The position numbers were made by a program, and so were the translations under genes. Of a stretch of 47,680 nucleotides of DNA, positions 6,772 to 14,776 are shown one piece after another. A model generated the notes under the pieces. It did not search any database and was not told the DNA's origin. It saw only the letters and a program-made list of their open reading frames with translations. Location: positions 1-47,680 of the forward strand of contig NZ_MAOC01000062.1 in assembly GCF_001884135.1 (NCBI RefSeq), written 5' to 3'. Each line of letters opens with the position of its first letter. The first letter of the stretch is position 1. Source of the stretch: Bacillus nitratireducens. Lineage in GTDB: Bacteria; Bacillota; Bacilli; Bacillales; Bacillaceae_G.

Positions 6772-9700
6772 TTATCCCGCCCAAACATCTTTTGAATAAT
6801 ACAGGTTTTCTTCTAACTGTTGTAGCCACGCACGTGCTTCTGGTTCACTCACATTATAAATATCAGCGTAACTTTTTATAAGCGTATTTTCTACATCAGG
6901 CGCCATCTCTCTTCCATCACCACATATATACAAATGCGCACCTTGATTAAGTAAATTAATCACATTTTCAGCATCTTGTTTTATTAAATGCTGAACGTAT
7001 ATTTTCGGCTGATCCTTCATTCGAGAGAAAACTGTGTGAAGAGCCACAATTCCTTCTTTCTGTGTTTGTCCAAGTTCTTCTTGATATAGATAATCCTCTT
7101 TAGGTGAACGACACCCAAAATAGAGATGCGCTTCACCTAATGATTCACCATTAATTTTCATTGATTTTCGAGCTTGCAGAAAACCTCTAAATGGTGCAAT
7201 TCCTGTTCCCGGCCCCACCATAATAATCGGGGTTTTGGGATTTTTCGGAAGTTCGAAGCCAGACTGTGAATTTGAAATAAAACATGTAATCGAATCTCCC
7301 TCTTTAAGCTGAGCTAAGTAGGTAGAAGCAATTCCTCTGTATTTTCCATTTCCACTCCATGCATTGTCTTCCACAACACCAACGGTAATACTCAATTTCT
7401 GGTCATTTACTCTTGGCGAAGAAGAAATTGAATAATATCGTGGACGCAATGCTGGAAGTAATTCTATAAAATTACTAAATTCCATTTCGCATGCTGGGTA
7501 TCTCTCTAATAATTCAAGCATAGTTAATCGTCTGGATAAAACTTGTTCTTTATATACACGTTTTTCTAATAGTGCTTCGAGCTCTATTTTGTGTGGCGGA
7601 CAAACAGTTTTTGCTGCCATTGCACGTAATTGATTTCTTGTGACCGGTTCTTGAAGTTCTACAAATTGCAGTAACTCATTAATTGAAACAATGCGATTTA
7701 AAGGAAGATGTACTAGCTTTGTATTGTCACCAGTTAAACGGATATAATCAGATCCATTTAGCTGAAAACGGGATAATACACGATTCACTAATTCTGGATA
7801 GTTTCTCGGAATCACCCCTAGATGGTCGCCTTCTTTGTAAGTTACATTATTCGGTAAAGAAATTTCAAGGTGTCTTGTACTTCTTGAGCTACATGGCTGT
7901 TGTAATTCTTCATTCTTTACAGTTTTTGTTGTAAAAGTAGGATACATTTTTGCTAAATTTGTTTCCGCTACACTGTCTACAGATTTAATAGAAAGAGTAA
8001 AGGCACTTGTCTCACTTCCTTCGATATCAAGCTTGAAGTGATCTGCTACATCATTCCATAGCTGCTCACGCCACTCTTCATAAGCTTCTTCAAAGTCATC
8101 ACTTGCATCTCCTTCACCACGCCCTGTTAGACGCTCTGCTCCTTTTATTGCAAGTTGTTCATCAATAAAGAAAGGTACCTTTTGATAGGTAGTGGCCCAG
8201 CTCTTATCGCCGCAGCCAAATACAGCATAGTGAACACCTTTCACTTCATGCTCAGATGCTTTCTCCAACCACTCTACAAACTTCTTCGCATTATCAGGCG
8301 GATTTCCGTTATAAGAAGCAGAGATAATCAATACCACTCCTTTTTTAGGAAGGTTCCCTGCATGAGAATCTAATGAAGCAGCTTGTGCTGCAAATCCTTT
8401 ACTAAGAGCGATATCTACCAATTCACGTGCTATTCCTTCTGCTGTCCCCATATTGGAACCATGTAGTACGAGTAATGGCGTGTTATGAACATTATCCACT
8501 ACTTTACGAACATTTTTTTCTGGCTGTTCACGGTAAGGAGCAGGAATACCACCTAGAGGGATTTTTTTTGATACTGCTTTTACAGTAAGCCCTTCTGGTT
8601 TTAACGTTAAAGTTTCTTTAATATCTAATTCGTAATTTTCATGATCATAAAAATCAAAATGCTTCAACATCATTCCAAGTACAAGAGTCGCTTCATGAAT
8701 TGCAAACTGCTGTCCTATACATGCACGCTGTCCGTTTCCAAAAGGCTTGAATGCGTGCTGTGGAATTGTACTTGGATTTTCGAAACGTTCTGGTCGAAAT
8801 TCCTCTACATCCTCACCCCAAATTGTTTTATCACGGTGAAGCTGTGGAATAAGTACCTTAATCTCTTCTCCCTGCTTTAACAAATATTCTCCACCAAGCG
8901 CAGTGTCTTCTTTTGGATATAGTGAAAAAGCAGGAGCAGTTGGCCATAAACGAAGGGATTCATTTAATACCATAGTAATATATTTCAACTGCTTCACTTG
9001 TCTATAAGTAGGAACAGGATCTATCAATACACGAGTTGCTTCTTCTGTTGCTTTATGTAAAATATGCGGATTTTTCACTAAGAAATAAAGTGCGAACGAC
9101 AATAGACCACTCGTCGTCTCATGGCCTGCGATTAAAAATGTAATCATTTGATAACGAATATTTTCATCATCTAACATTTCTCCTGTTTCCGGGTCTTTTC
9201 CGTTTAGCATATGAGCAAGCAAATCATCTCCTTGCTCACCACTTATTTTTCGATCTGCGATTATTTTAGCCACTAACCCATTCATGTATTGAATATCTTT
9301 TTGAAGTTGAAATTTTTTCTCCTTATATAATGGATCATCTGGATTCACACGCTGTAATTGGCTCATTGACTCATCTAGTGCACGCACCATGCTCATAATA
9401 AATGGATGAGGCTGATCACGATAGAAACTGTTAAAGCGATAATTAAAACCACAAAGTCCAATTGTATCAAGTGTCAGACGTGTCATATCCTCTGGTACAT
9501 CAATGTGCTCATCAGCATTTAAGCGCTCCCATTTTTGAATCAACTGCATAGCGATATCTACCATCATCGCATGGTACCCCTTCATTGCTTGTTGACTAAA
9601 AATTGGTAATAAAATGTTATGAGCTTTTTTCCAGTTCTTTTCATATGACCAACTCGTAAAAAGACCATCTCCAGCAAAGCTTCTTACATTTTTGAGTGCT

Positions 9701-9921
9701 TGGCCTATGCTTTTATCAAAGCGTGATTCATCACATACCTCTTTAACTAATCGTTGACTAGATACATAACGCGTCACCTGATTTGGTGTTTCAAACTTAA
9801 ATATTTCTCCCATTTGATCAGCAATTTTCATTAAAGATTGAAGTGGTTTTTCTTTATTTAATAATAATAAATTTCCAAGATCTCCATCTGTTTTTGGTTG
9901 CGGTATTTCCTTTATAACCAT
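6772..9921 (-). CDS. P450 BM3-type bifunctional cytochrome P450/NADPH-P450 reductase (CYP102A)
   Basis: 1049 residues, the same length as Priestia megaterium P450 BM3, which it matches closely to the C-terminal KDVWAG. It is a cytosolic self-sufficient monooxygenase that hydroxylates fatty acids near the omega end. Domains: P450 (about 1-470) with AGHETTS (oxygen-activating Thr), ExxR (NESLR) and heme loop [10 protein letters not shown]; flavodoxin/FMN domain (about 480-640; GSNMGTAEG); FAD domain ([12 protein letters not shown]) and NADPH site ([24 protein letters not shown]). Phe87 (BM3 numbering) is kept, but Arg47, which binds the fatty-acid carboxylate, is Gln here (PNQVTRY). A TetR-type regulator gene lies divergently upstream; an IS6 end lies downstream. 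Confidence 0.95.
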   Translation of the reverse strand: MVIKEIPQPKTDGDLGNLLLLNKEKPLQSLMKIADQMGEIFKFETPNQVTRYVSSQRLVKEVCDESRFDKSIGQALKNVRSFAGDGLFTSWSYEKNWKKAHNILLPIFSQQAMKGYHAMMVDIAMQLIQKWERLNADEHIDVPEDMTRLTLDTIGLCGFNYRFNSFYRDQPHPFIMSMVRALDESMSQLQRVNPDDPLYKEKKFQLQKDIQYMNGLVAKIIADRKISGEQGDDLLAHMLNGKDPETGEMLDDENIRYQMITFLIAGHETTSGLLSFALYFLVKNPHILHKATEEATRVLIDPVPTYRQVKQLKYITMVLNESLRLWPTAPAFSLYPKEDTALGGEYLLKQGEEIKVLIPQLHRDKTIWGEDVEEFRPERFENPSTIPQHAFKPFGNGQRACIGQQFAIHEATLVLGMMLKHFDFYDHENYELDIKETLTLKPEGLTVKAVSKKIPLGGIPAPYREQPEKNVRKVVDNVHNTPLLVLHGSNMGTAEGIARELVDIALSKGFAAQAASLDSHAGNLPKKGVVLIISASYNGNPPDNAKKFVEWLEKASEHEVKGVHYAVFGCGDKSWATTYQKVPFFIDEQLAIKGAERLTGRGEGDASDDFEEAYEEWREQLWNDVADHFKLDIEGSETSAFTLSIKSVDSVAETNLAKMYPTFTTKTVKNEELQQPCSSRSTRHLEISLPNNVTYKEGDHLGVIPRNYPELVNRVLSRFQLNGSDYIRLTGDNTKLVHLPLNRIVSINELLQFVELQEPVTRNQLRAMAAKTVCPPHKIELEALLEKRVYKEQVLSRRLTMLELLERYPACEMEFSNFIELLPALRPRYYSISSSPRVNDQKLSITVGVVEDNAWSGNGKYRGIASTYLAQLKEGDSITCFISNSQSGFELPKNPKTPIIMVGPGTGIAPFRGFLQARKSMKINGESLGEAHLYFGCRSPKEDYLYQEELGQTQKEGIVALHTVFSRMKDQPKIYVQHLIKQDAENVINLLNQGAHLYICGDGREMAPDVENTLIKSYADIYNVSEPEARAWLQQLEENLYYSKDVWAG

Positions 9922-10506
9922 TTGTAACCCTCTCCCCTTTATGTAAATTAATGAATTGTTGCTGATAGTTATCCATTAACTGTCCTCAACATCTTGAACC
10001 CACTTGTCTGTTAATTCTCCCTTTTTGCTTTCAATCAGCTCATAAATCTCCGTAAAACTTCCAAACAAGATTTCATTTTTTCTAACGTCTTCAAACAACT
10101 AGGTTTTCATTGTCGTTGGACGTTTTAGCTTTGTATTCATTGTGTATACCTCTTTTTTAGATATGTTTTCGTTAATCAGTCACAAAACCCTAATTATAAG
10201 CGTTCATTATTTTAGGTAGTAATATGATTGGATTCAATTATATCTGTTAATTGGTCGAGAATTCGTAAACGTGATAGTATTCGTTTTTGTACTCATGTAC
10301 TTTCCCTTCTTTTTTGTTTGAAATTTACAAAAACAAACAATTGTTGATTATCAATCAGCTGTTTGTTATTGTTCAATTGTTAGTTATATTATAATATCGA
10401 GAACAGAGTATGACCATAATCAAAAAATCTAGTATTGTCGGGTATCAACCAAATCATTTGTATGTGTCTTTTTTTTTTGAAATATTGAACATTGGAGGGA
10501 AATTTG
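9922..10506. promoter_or_regulatory. Divergent control region between P450 and TetR genes
   Basis: Contains both promoters. Possible operator elements are AACAATTGTT (perfect palindrome, 10336-10345) within ACAAACA...TGTTTGT (10333-10339 with 10360-10366), plus GTTCAATTGTTAG just downstream. Their closeness to the TetR gene fits autoregulation and P450 control; this is inference. A degenerate short gene occupies 9976-10140. Confidence 0.4.
9976..10140 (-). pseudogene. Small protein gene with amber codon
   Basis: Frame of 55 codons: MNTKLKRPTTMKT, TAG, LFEDVRKNEILFGSFTEIYE, LIESKKGELTDKWVQDVEDS, stop. GAGGT lies about 9 bases before the ATG. Apart from the single TAG at codon 14 the frame is protein-like, so it is likely a small gene inactivated by one substitution. 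It lies between the P450 gene and its promoter region. No family recognised. Confidence 0.45.
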
Positions 10507-11151
10507 ATGAAAAATAATCCAAAAACGGACAGAAGAGTTAAGCGATCAAAAATAGCCTTAAAAAAATCTCTTTTTTCATTAATGGCAGAAAAAGATTTAA
10601 AGTCAATATCCATTACGGAGATCACAGAAAGAGCGGATTGTAATAGAGGAACCTTCTATTCCCATTACGAAAGCAAAGAAAATTTATTAGAAGAAATAGT
10701 TCAAGAAAAGATGGAAGACTTGATTAAAGCATTAGTTGACTCCTACCCAAACGACAAGGATATCCTATTTGAAGAAATGTCTTCTGCGGCAATGGCGCTA
10801 TTCACGCACTTTTGGAATAATGTTGATTATTATCAATTAATGCTGAATAAGCATGTGTATTCAGGTTTTCAAGAGTATTTGTGTGAAATAATCAATGAGC
10901 ATTTTTTAAAAAATTTAAGAGCGGTACGAATAAATCCAAACCATCATATTAATCATGAAATAAATTCTTATTATACAGCCTATTCCATCTTAGGAATGCT
11001 GGTTTATTGGTTTAAAAACGACCTAGTTTACACCCCTCAATATATGGCCAATCAATTAATGAATATCCTGACAAATCATCCTTATAAAGTGAATGTCATT
11101 GGATCTGAAAAGGATACGGTAGTGATTAAAAAAATAAACCACCACATCTGA
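10507..11151 (+). CDS. TetR/AcrR family transcriptional regulator
   Basis: 214 residues. The start at 10507 is chosen because GGAGGG lies 7 bases upstream; an in-frame ATG at 10492 overlaps that site. N-terminal HTH: KRSKIALKKSLFSLMAEKDL, SISITEITERADCNRGTFYS, HYESKENLL, the standard TetR signature. The C-terminal ligand domain is of the TetR_C type seen in small Firmicute regulators. It diverges from the P450 gene; in P. megaterium and B. subtilis the CYP102 genes are also repressed by TetR-type proteins (Bm3R1, FatR) that respond to fatty acids, but those lie upstream in the same direction, so this is a different arrangement. Confidence 0.85.
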   Translation: MKNNPKTDRRVKRSKIALKKSLFSLMAEKDLKSISITEITERADCNRGTFYSHYESKENLLEEIVQEKMEDLIKALVDSYPNDKDILFEEMSSAAMALFTHFWNNVDYYQLMLNKHVYSGFQEYLCEIINEHFLKNLRAVRINPNHHINHEINSYYTAYSILGMLVYWFKNDLVYTPQYMANQLMNILTNHPYKVNVIGSEKDTVVIKKINHHI

Positions 11152-11589
11152 ATTTAATGATTGGTGGAAATGATGGGGGAATGAGGGCTATCCCTGGCTC
11201 ATACAACTATTATGAGATAGATACATCAATAAAATAACTTTATAAGGTTGATGATTTGTTTTTCAGATATTTTATGGTTCTTTTTATTTGTGGCAAACTT
11301 ATGCCTCCAGGATTTGAAGAATATTTTTAATGTCGCTTTTAAATAAAGTCACGGTGTTTATAAAAAAGGAGAAATGTTTTGTCCATTTGGATCTGTTTAT
11401 CTAAAGGGATGTTTTTATAGTGAAAAGAAGCTCTGAACTGAAAGACGGATTAAGGAACTGTTGAGCAGCAATAAAGTTACTCCACTAAAGGGCCAGATTG
11501 TTCAATAAGAAGAAAAATTTAAGGGTGCATATCTTCAAGAAAGAGAAATAATTCATTACAATAAGACTATTTTTCAGCTTACCTCACTA
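11152..11589. other. Gap with gene remnants
   Basis: No intact gene. 11243-11275 resembles 6395-6428. From 11374 a frame reads MFCPFGSVYLKGCFYSEKKL, stop, TERRIKELLSSNKVTPLKGQ, suggesting a dead small gene. Nothing else recognised. Confidence 0.35.
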
Positions 11590-12420
11590 CTAGGGGCAAA
11601 TTTGATTTTTTAAAACAGTATAGCTACCATTTCCGGCTTTAATGGCTGAATGGTAGCTATACTGCCACTGTCTTTTATCACTTGGTAACTGTTTATAGAC
11701 TTGTAAAAACAATGGTTTCAAATGTTGATTGCGCCAATCAAAAATGGAATCTTCTTTTTTACTTCCCACCATATTTTTTCGAATCTGATCATTAATTTGT
11801 TTCTGTTCCTGCTTACGATCTAACAAATTGTTTACGACTTTTCCCCTCATCGCATCCAATGTTTTGGGTTTTCTTTTTCCACGTTCTCTCGTTGGAAATG
11901 GTTCAACAGTTGCCACATGAATATGAATGTTGTCCGTGTTAAAATGAATGGCTGCCGACCAGGTAGAACTTTTTTCTAATCCCTCTCTTTTTTGCATTTC
12001 TTTCATCGCAATCCGTGTCACATCCATTAACTTTTTTTCATCTAAAGTCTTTGTCTTCGAATCATAAATGCCTTGTTCCTCAATCCAAGGATTATGAAAA
12101 GAAATGACATCTTGCCACATGATACTTCCATTTTCGTGAGCGGTTTTAAACATTTCCTTTAAGGACTTTTTTTCGCTTTCTGTTAAACGATTTGAGTGTT
12201 CCGTAAACAGTGCCGATGTATTTTCTGGATTTCCCATATATTCTTGATACGTTTCAAACATTTTCGGATTCAGCTTCACTTCACTTTGTGCTTCTTCCCG
12301 GTCTACATACTCAATATAGTTCTGAAATGCATCCGAACTTGGTAACACAAATTTTGTTTTTAAAACAACACCCGGTGTACTGGAAGGTTGAACAGGAACA
12401 GCATTACTCATTTTCATCAT
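11590..12420 (-). pseudogene. Truncated MobP/MobL-type conjugative relaxase
   Basis: 276 residues. Relaxases of this family nick oriT and lead plasmid transfer; full members are usually 400 residues or more. Seen: the N-terminal strand VVLKTKFVLPSSDAFQNYIE, YVDREEA, WQDVISFHNPWIEEQG, and the metal-binding HxH motif HFNTDNIHIHVATVEPFPT. The C-terminal half is missing: after QWQYSYHSA the frame runs into a perfect 15-bp inverted copy of its own sequence and stops. The start overlaps the end of the upstream accessory gene by 17 bases, implying translational coupling. Probably inactive or reduced to a nicking domain. Confidence 0.75.
11616..11664. repeat. Palindromic junction at the relaxase truncation
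   Basis: CAGTATAGCTACCAT (11616-11630) is the exact reverse complement of 11650-11664 with a 19-base loop. The right arm encodes the conserved YSYHS part of the relaxase; the left arm encodes a novel tail. It looks like a fold-back rearrangement scar. Confidence 0.6.
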
Positions 12421-12664
12421 CCTGTGTCATGAGTTGTATAAAGTCATTCATTTTTTTCATTTCGCTATAACACTCTCTCATTGCATAAATGTTCTTTTGA
12501 ATTAAATTTTCTAACTCCATTTCTTTTTTTGTTTGCTCCGGCAAATAAGCCGTCATTTCAAGTATTCCTTTTAAAAGTTTTTGTCTTGAAATTCCTTTCT
12601 TTTTTGCCATTTCATCAAATTTTTTGATTACAACCGGATCTATATCTCTTATTTTTAGATGCAC
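12404..12664 (-). CDS. Ribbon-helix-helix relaxosome accessory protein
   Basis: 86 residues from a GTG start at 12664 with AGAAAGGGG upstream; an upstream in-frame ATG at 12826 would run through the oriT-like hairpin and is rejected. VHLKIRDIDPVVIKKFDEMA, KKKGISRQKLLKGIL fits a MetJ/Arc-type RHH fold (strand, then two helices), followed by a helical tail for oligomerisation. Such proteins bind oriT and recruit the relaxase. Directly upstream of and overlapping the relaxase gene; the likely DNA targets are the iterons at 12799-12913. Confidence 0.7.
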   Translation of the reverse strand: MHLKIRDIDPVVIKKFDEMAKKKGISRQKLLKGILEMTAYLPEQTKKEMELENLIQKNIYAMRECYSEMKKMNDFIQLMTQDDENE

Positions 12665-12730
12665 AATTTTTGCCCCTTTCTGCAATTGTGGGTAGAGAAC
12701 CAAAAATAGTGAGAAGAGCATAAGGGGTTT

Positions 12731-12785
12731 TTGCCCCCACCGAGGGTGTGGGGCTAGGCGGAGCCTAGCAAAACGATGGGGGCAA
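12731..12785. other. Putative origin of transfer (oriT)
   Basis: An outer inverted repeat TTGCCCCCA (12731-12739) / TGGGGGCAA (12777-12785) encloses GCTAGGC-GGA-GCCTAGC (12753-12769). The GC-rich nested hairpins in AT-rich DNA, next to a relaxase and an RHH gene, are what an oriT looks like. The nic site cannot be set from sequence alone. Confidence 0.5.
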
Positions 12786-12798
12786 GAAAATCCTCTAG

Positions 12799-12913
12799 GT
12801 GAGTACTCACTGATGACACAAATCAAACAGATGAGTACTCACTGACGATACAAAAACCACCAAATGAGCACTCACTGAGTACTCAAATTGAACTGGTGAG
12901 TACTCACTGACGA
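12799..12913. repeat. Four iterons RTGAGTACTCACTGAYGA
   Basis: Copies start at 12799, 12831, 12864 (one base changed, GAGCACTCAC) and 12896, spaced 32-33 bp, that is three helical turns, so they face the same side of DNA. Each contains the palindrome GAGTACTC. They flank the oriT-like hairpin upstream of the RHH accessory gene and are its probable binding sites. Confidence 0.75.
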
Positions 12914-12924
12914 CATGACTTTAT

Positions 12925-13821
12925 TCAGTTTTTATTAATTTCTTGTGCCTTTTGCTCTAATTTTTTGATCTTATCTCGTGCAATTTTTTGTTCACCTTTA
13001 AACAATTCAACGTTCTTTTCTGATGATTTTATTTTGGATTCTAAAGATGCTATTTTCGATTGAGTTTCCGTTTTTTCTGCTTCGGTTTGGTACTTCATTT
13101 CATCTTTCAGTTCTTTCACTTTCTCAAAAACTGTCTTCCCATTTTCTTCTTCAAGCTTGATTGCTTTCCCATAATTTTCGATCTTTGTTTCAATATCTTT
13201 TTTGTCTCTTTCTATAAAATCTAACTCATATATTTTTTTATCTTCAGCTAACAATTCATCATTTGCTTTTGTTTTTCTTTGATCGGTAAAAATCGTCTGA
13301 ACAAGTTTATTTGGACTCTTTGTACTTGTATTTTCATCTTCGTACTCGTTAACATCTTGTGTGAATTTACGAATATCCATTTGTTCCTTTTCACTGTTTT
13401 TATTGTAAATATCTAAAGCTAAAGCTCCCCAATTTGGAGATAATTCTTTGACTTCTATCACATAATTTCCGTTCTCTTCATACAACACTTTGACAGGTAA
13501 TTGAACACCTGGCTTCCCTTTTTCTTGTGCCTTAAACGTAAAGCCAGTTTCCTCATATCCTTCTATCCAAAATCGAATTTCTATGAAGTTTTTATGTGGA
13601 TTGTACTCCCTCTGTTCTACAATCAATTTCCCCATTCCCGACAACTTGATTACTTTGTGTGTTTCCGTATGGAATAGTTTTTCATCGTTCGGCATGTGAA
13701 TTTTAGATGTCAAGAAAGCGAAAAAACCGAAAAATAGAAAGCCGATAATTGCTAGGTAGATCCACGACTTATTTCTTCTCAAATTAATTCTTTCACCCTT
13801 CTTACTGATTGCACCTATCAC
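12925..13821 (-). CDS. Membrane-anchored coiled-coil protein of the conjugation module
   Basis: 298 residues, GTG start at 13821 behind AAGGTGAGGA. One transmembrane span (about 20-41, WIYLAIIGFLFFGFFAFL), an extracytoplasmic beta domain (about 50-140; GKLIVEQREYNPHKNFIEIR, NYVIEVKELSPNWGALALDI) and a long charged coiled coil to the end (about 180-298). The topology suits a cell-envelope part of a Gram-positive transfer channel, but the family is not recognised. It follows the TcpC-like remnant by 16 bases and precedes the oriT iterons, so it belongs to the same minus-strand operon. Confidence 0.65.
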   Translation of the reverse strand: MIGAISKKGERINLRRNKSWIYLAIIGFLFFGFFAFLTSKIHMPNDEKLFHTETHKVIKLSGMGKLIVEQREYNPHKNFIEIRFWIEGYEETGFTFKAQEKGKPGVQLPVKVLYEENGNYVIEVKELSPNWGALALDIYNKNSEKEQMDIRKFTQDVNEYEDENTSTKSPNKLVQTIFTDQRKTKANDELLAEDKKIYELDFIERDKKDIETKIENYGKAIKLEEENGKTVFEKVKELKDEMKYQTEAEKTETQSKIASLESKIKSSEKNVELFKGEQKIARDKIKKLEQKAQEINKN

Positions 13822-13837
13822 ATCCTCACCTTTTTTG

Positions 13838-14273
13838 TTATAAAACTTTCATATTGAGCTCTTCTACACTTGTAACTCGCCATGTTCCCTTTTCCTTTTT
13901 TATGATGATTCGCAACACATTGTTGACTTTTTCTTCTCGATTTTGTGTTGAATCCGTCGTGACATTTATAAATTCAGCTAACACATTTACTTCCTTTTGA
14001 CCGGGTTCATTTTCTTGTAAATAAAACTTCATTTCGATTGGTTTCGGCTGTCGATAAATACGCTCTTCTCTGTTGTTCTTGTGCGGAGGCAAGTACCTTA
14101 TTAAGTCGTCTTTTTAAGTCTTCATTTTGTTTTGTTAGTAATTCATTTGAAAGTTTTAACTGTTTTTCTTTTCCATCACTCATTGATTTTTTGCTCAAAT
14201 AGATATTAAAAGCTGTCACACCTACAACTAAAAAGACAAACACAATAAACAAAGATTTGCGTTTCTCTTTCAT
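13838..14273 (-). pseudogene. Frameshifted single-span transfer protein (TcpC-like C-terminus)
   Basis: Two frames together make one protein. 14007-14273 encodes MKEKRKSLFIVFVFLVVGV, a membrane span, a coiled coil (LSNELLTKQNEDLKRRLNKV) and ends early; the other frame (13838 to about 14092) continues EMKFYLQENEPGQKEVNVLA, EFINVTTDS, and closes with KKEKGTWRVTSVEEL. A single-base shift near 14025-14040, in a T-rich stretch, explains both. The C-terminal half resembles the NTF2-like domain of TcpC/VirB8-type conjugation proteins. AGGAG precedes the start. Could be a sequencing error. Confidence 0.6.
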
Positions 14274-14335
14274 TCTTTCAGTCTCCTATTATTTAGGTTT
14301 TTAGAACCTTCTTACATAACCAGAAAAGACTTTTT

Positions 14336-14776
14336 TCAATACGGATTATTTAGCTCTTCAATGGAAACACCTTTATTCGTTTGGCATCCAATGAAAGTAT
14401 TTTTATCAATTACAATGCCAACGTGCCCGGCATGTTTGTAGGTATCAAAGAAAATAACGTCACTTGGTTTCATATCATTTACCGATACTTTTGTACCGAT
14501 TTTATTTAATGTTTCAGTACTTACAGCTCCCATCGGACTGGTATACATCCCTACTTGTTCGAACGCCCAGCGCACAAAACTTGAACAATCAAAAATCCCT
14601 CTTGCAATGTCATTTGTGTTACGTCCTCCACCAAATACATACGTAGAACGCCCTATCCATTGGCGACCTACATCGGCAACTTTTGAACCGCTACTTCCTC
14701 CACTTCCTGCATTTCCTCCTCCACCAGAAACGACAGAACCCGGCTGATAATATTTTAAAACTACGTCAACGTACAA
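14336..14776 (-). pseudogene. CwlT-like peptidoglycan hydrolase, 3' exon (NlpC/P60 domain)
   Basis: Downstream exon of the wall hydrolase used by Gram-positive conjugation systems to open peptidoglycan. It starts LYVDVVLKYYQPGS, has a Gly/Ser linker, and carries a complete NlpC/P60 domain: catalytic Cys in IFDCSSFVRWAFEQVG and catalytic His in KHAGHVGIVIDKNTF. The exon joins in frame with 17293-17505 if the intron at 14777-17292 is removed. Because the 5' part of the gene is missing and the intron's own reverse transcriptase is broken, function is doubtful. Confidence 0.7.

Noticed and set aside
10175-10200. AAAACCCTAATTATAA as another IS6 end
   Set aside because: Only the ACCCTAA part matches; the GTCGCAAAG portion of the terminal repeat is absent.
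10389-10625. Minus-strand 78-residue frame over the TetR gene start
   Set aside because: Antisense to the HTH coding region and lacks a ribosome site.
12665-12826. N-terminal extension of the RHH accessory protein
   Set aside because: It would run through the oriT-like hairpin; the GTG at 12664 has its own Shine-Dalgarno and starts the RHH fold.
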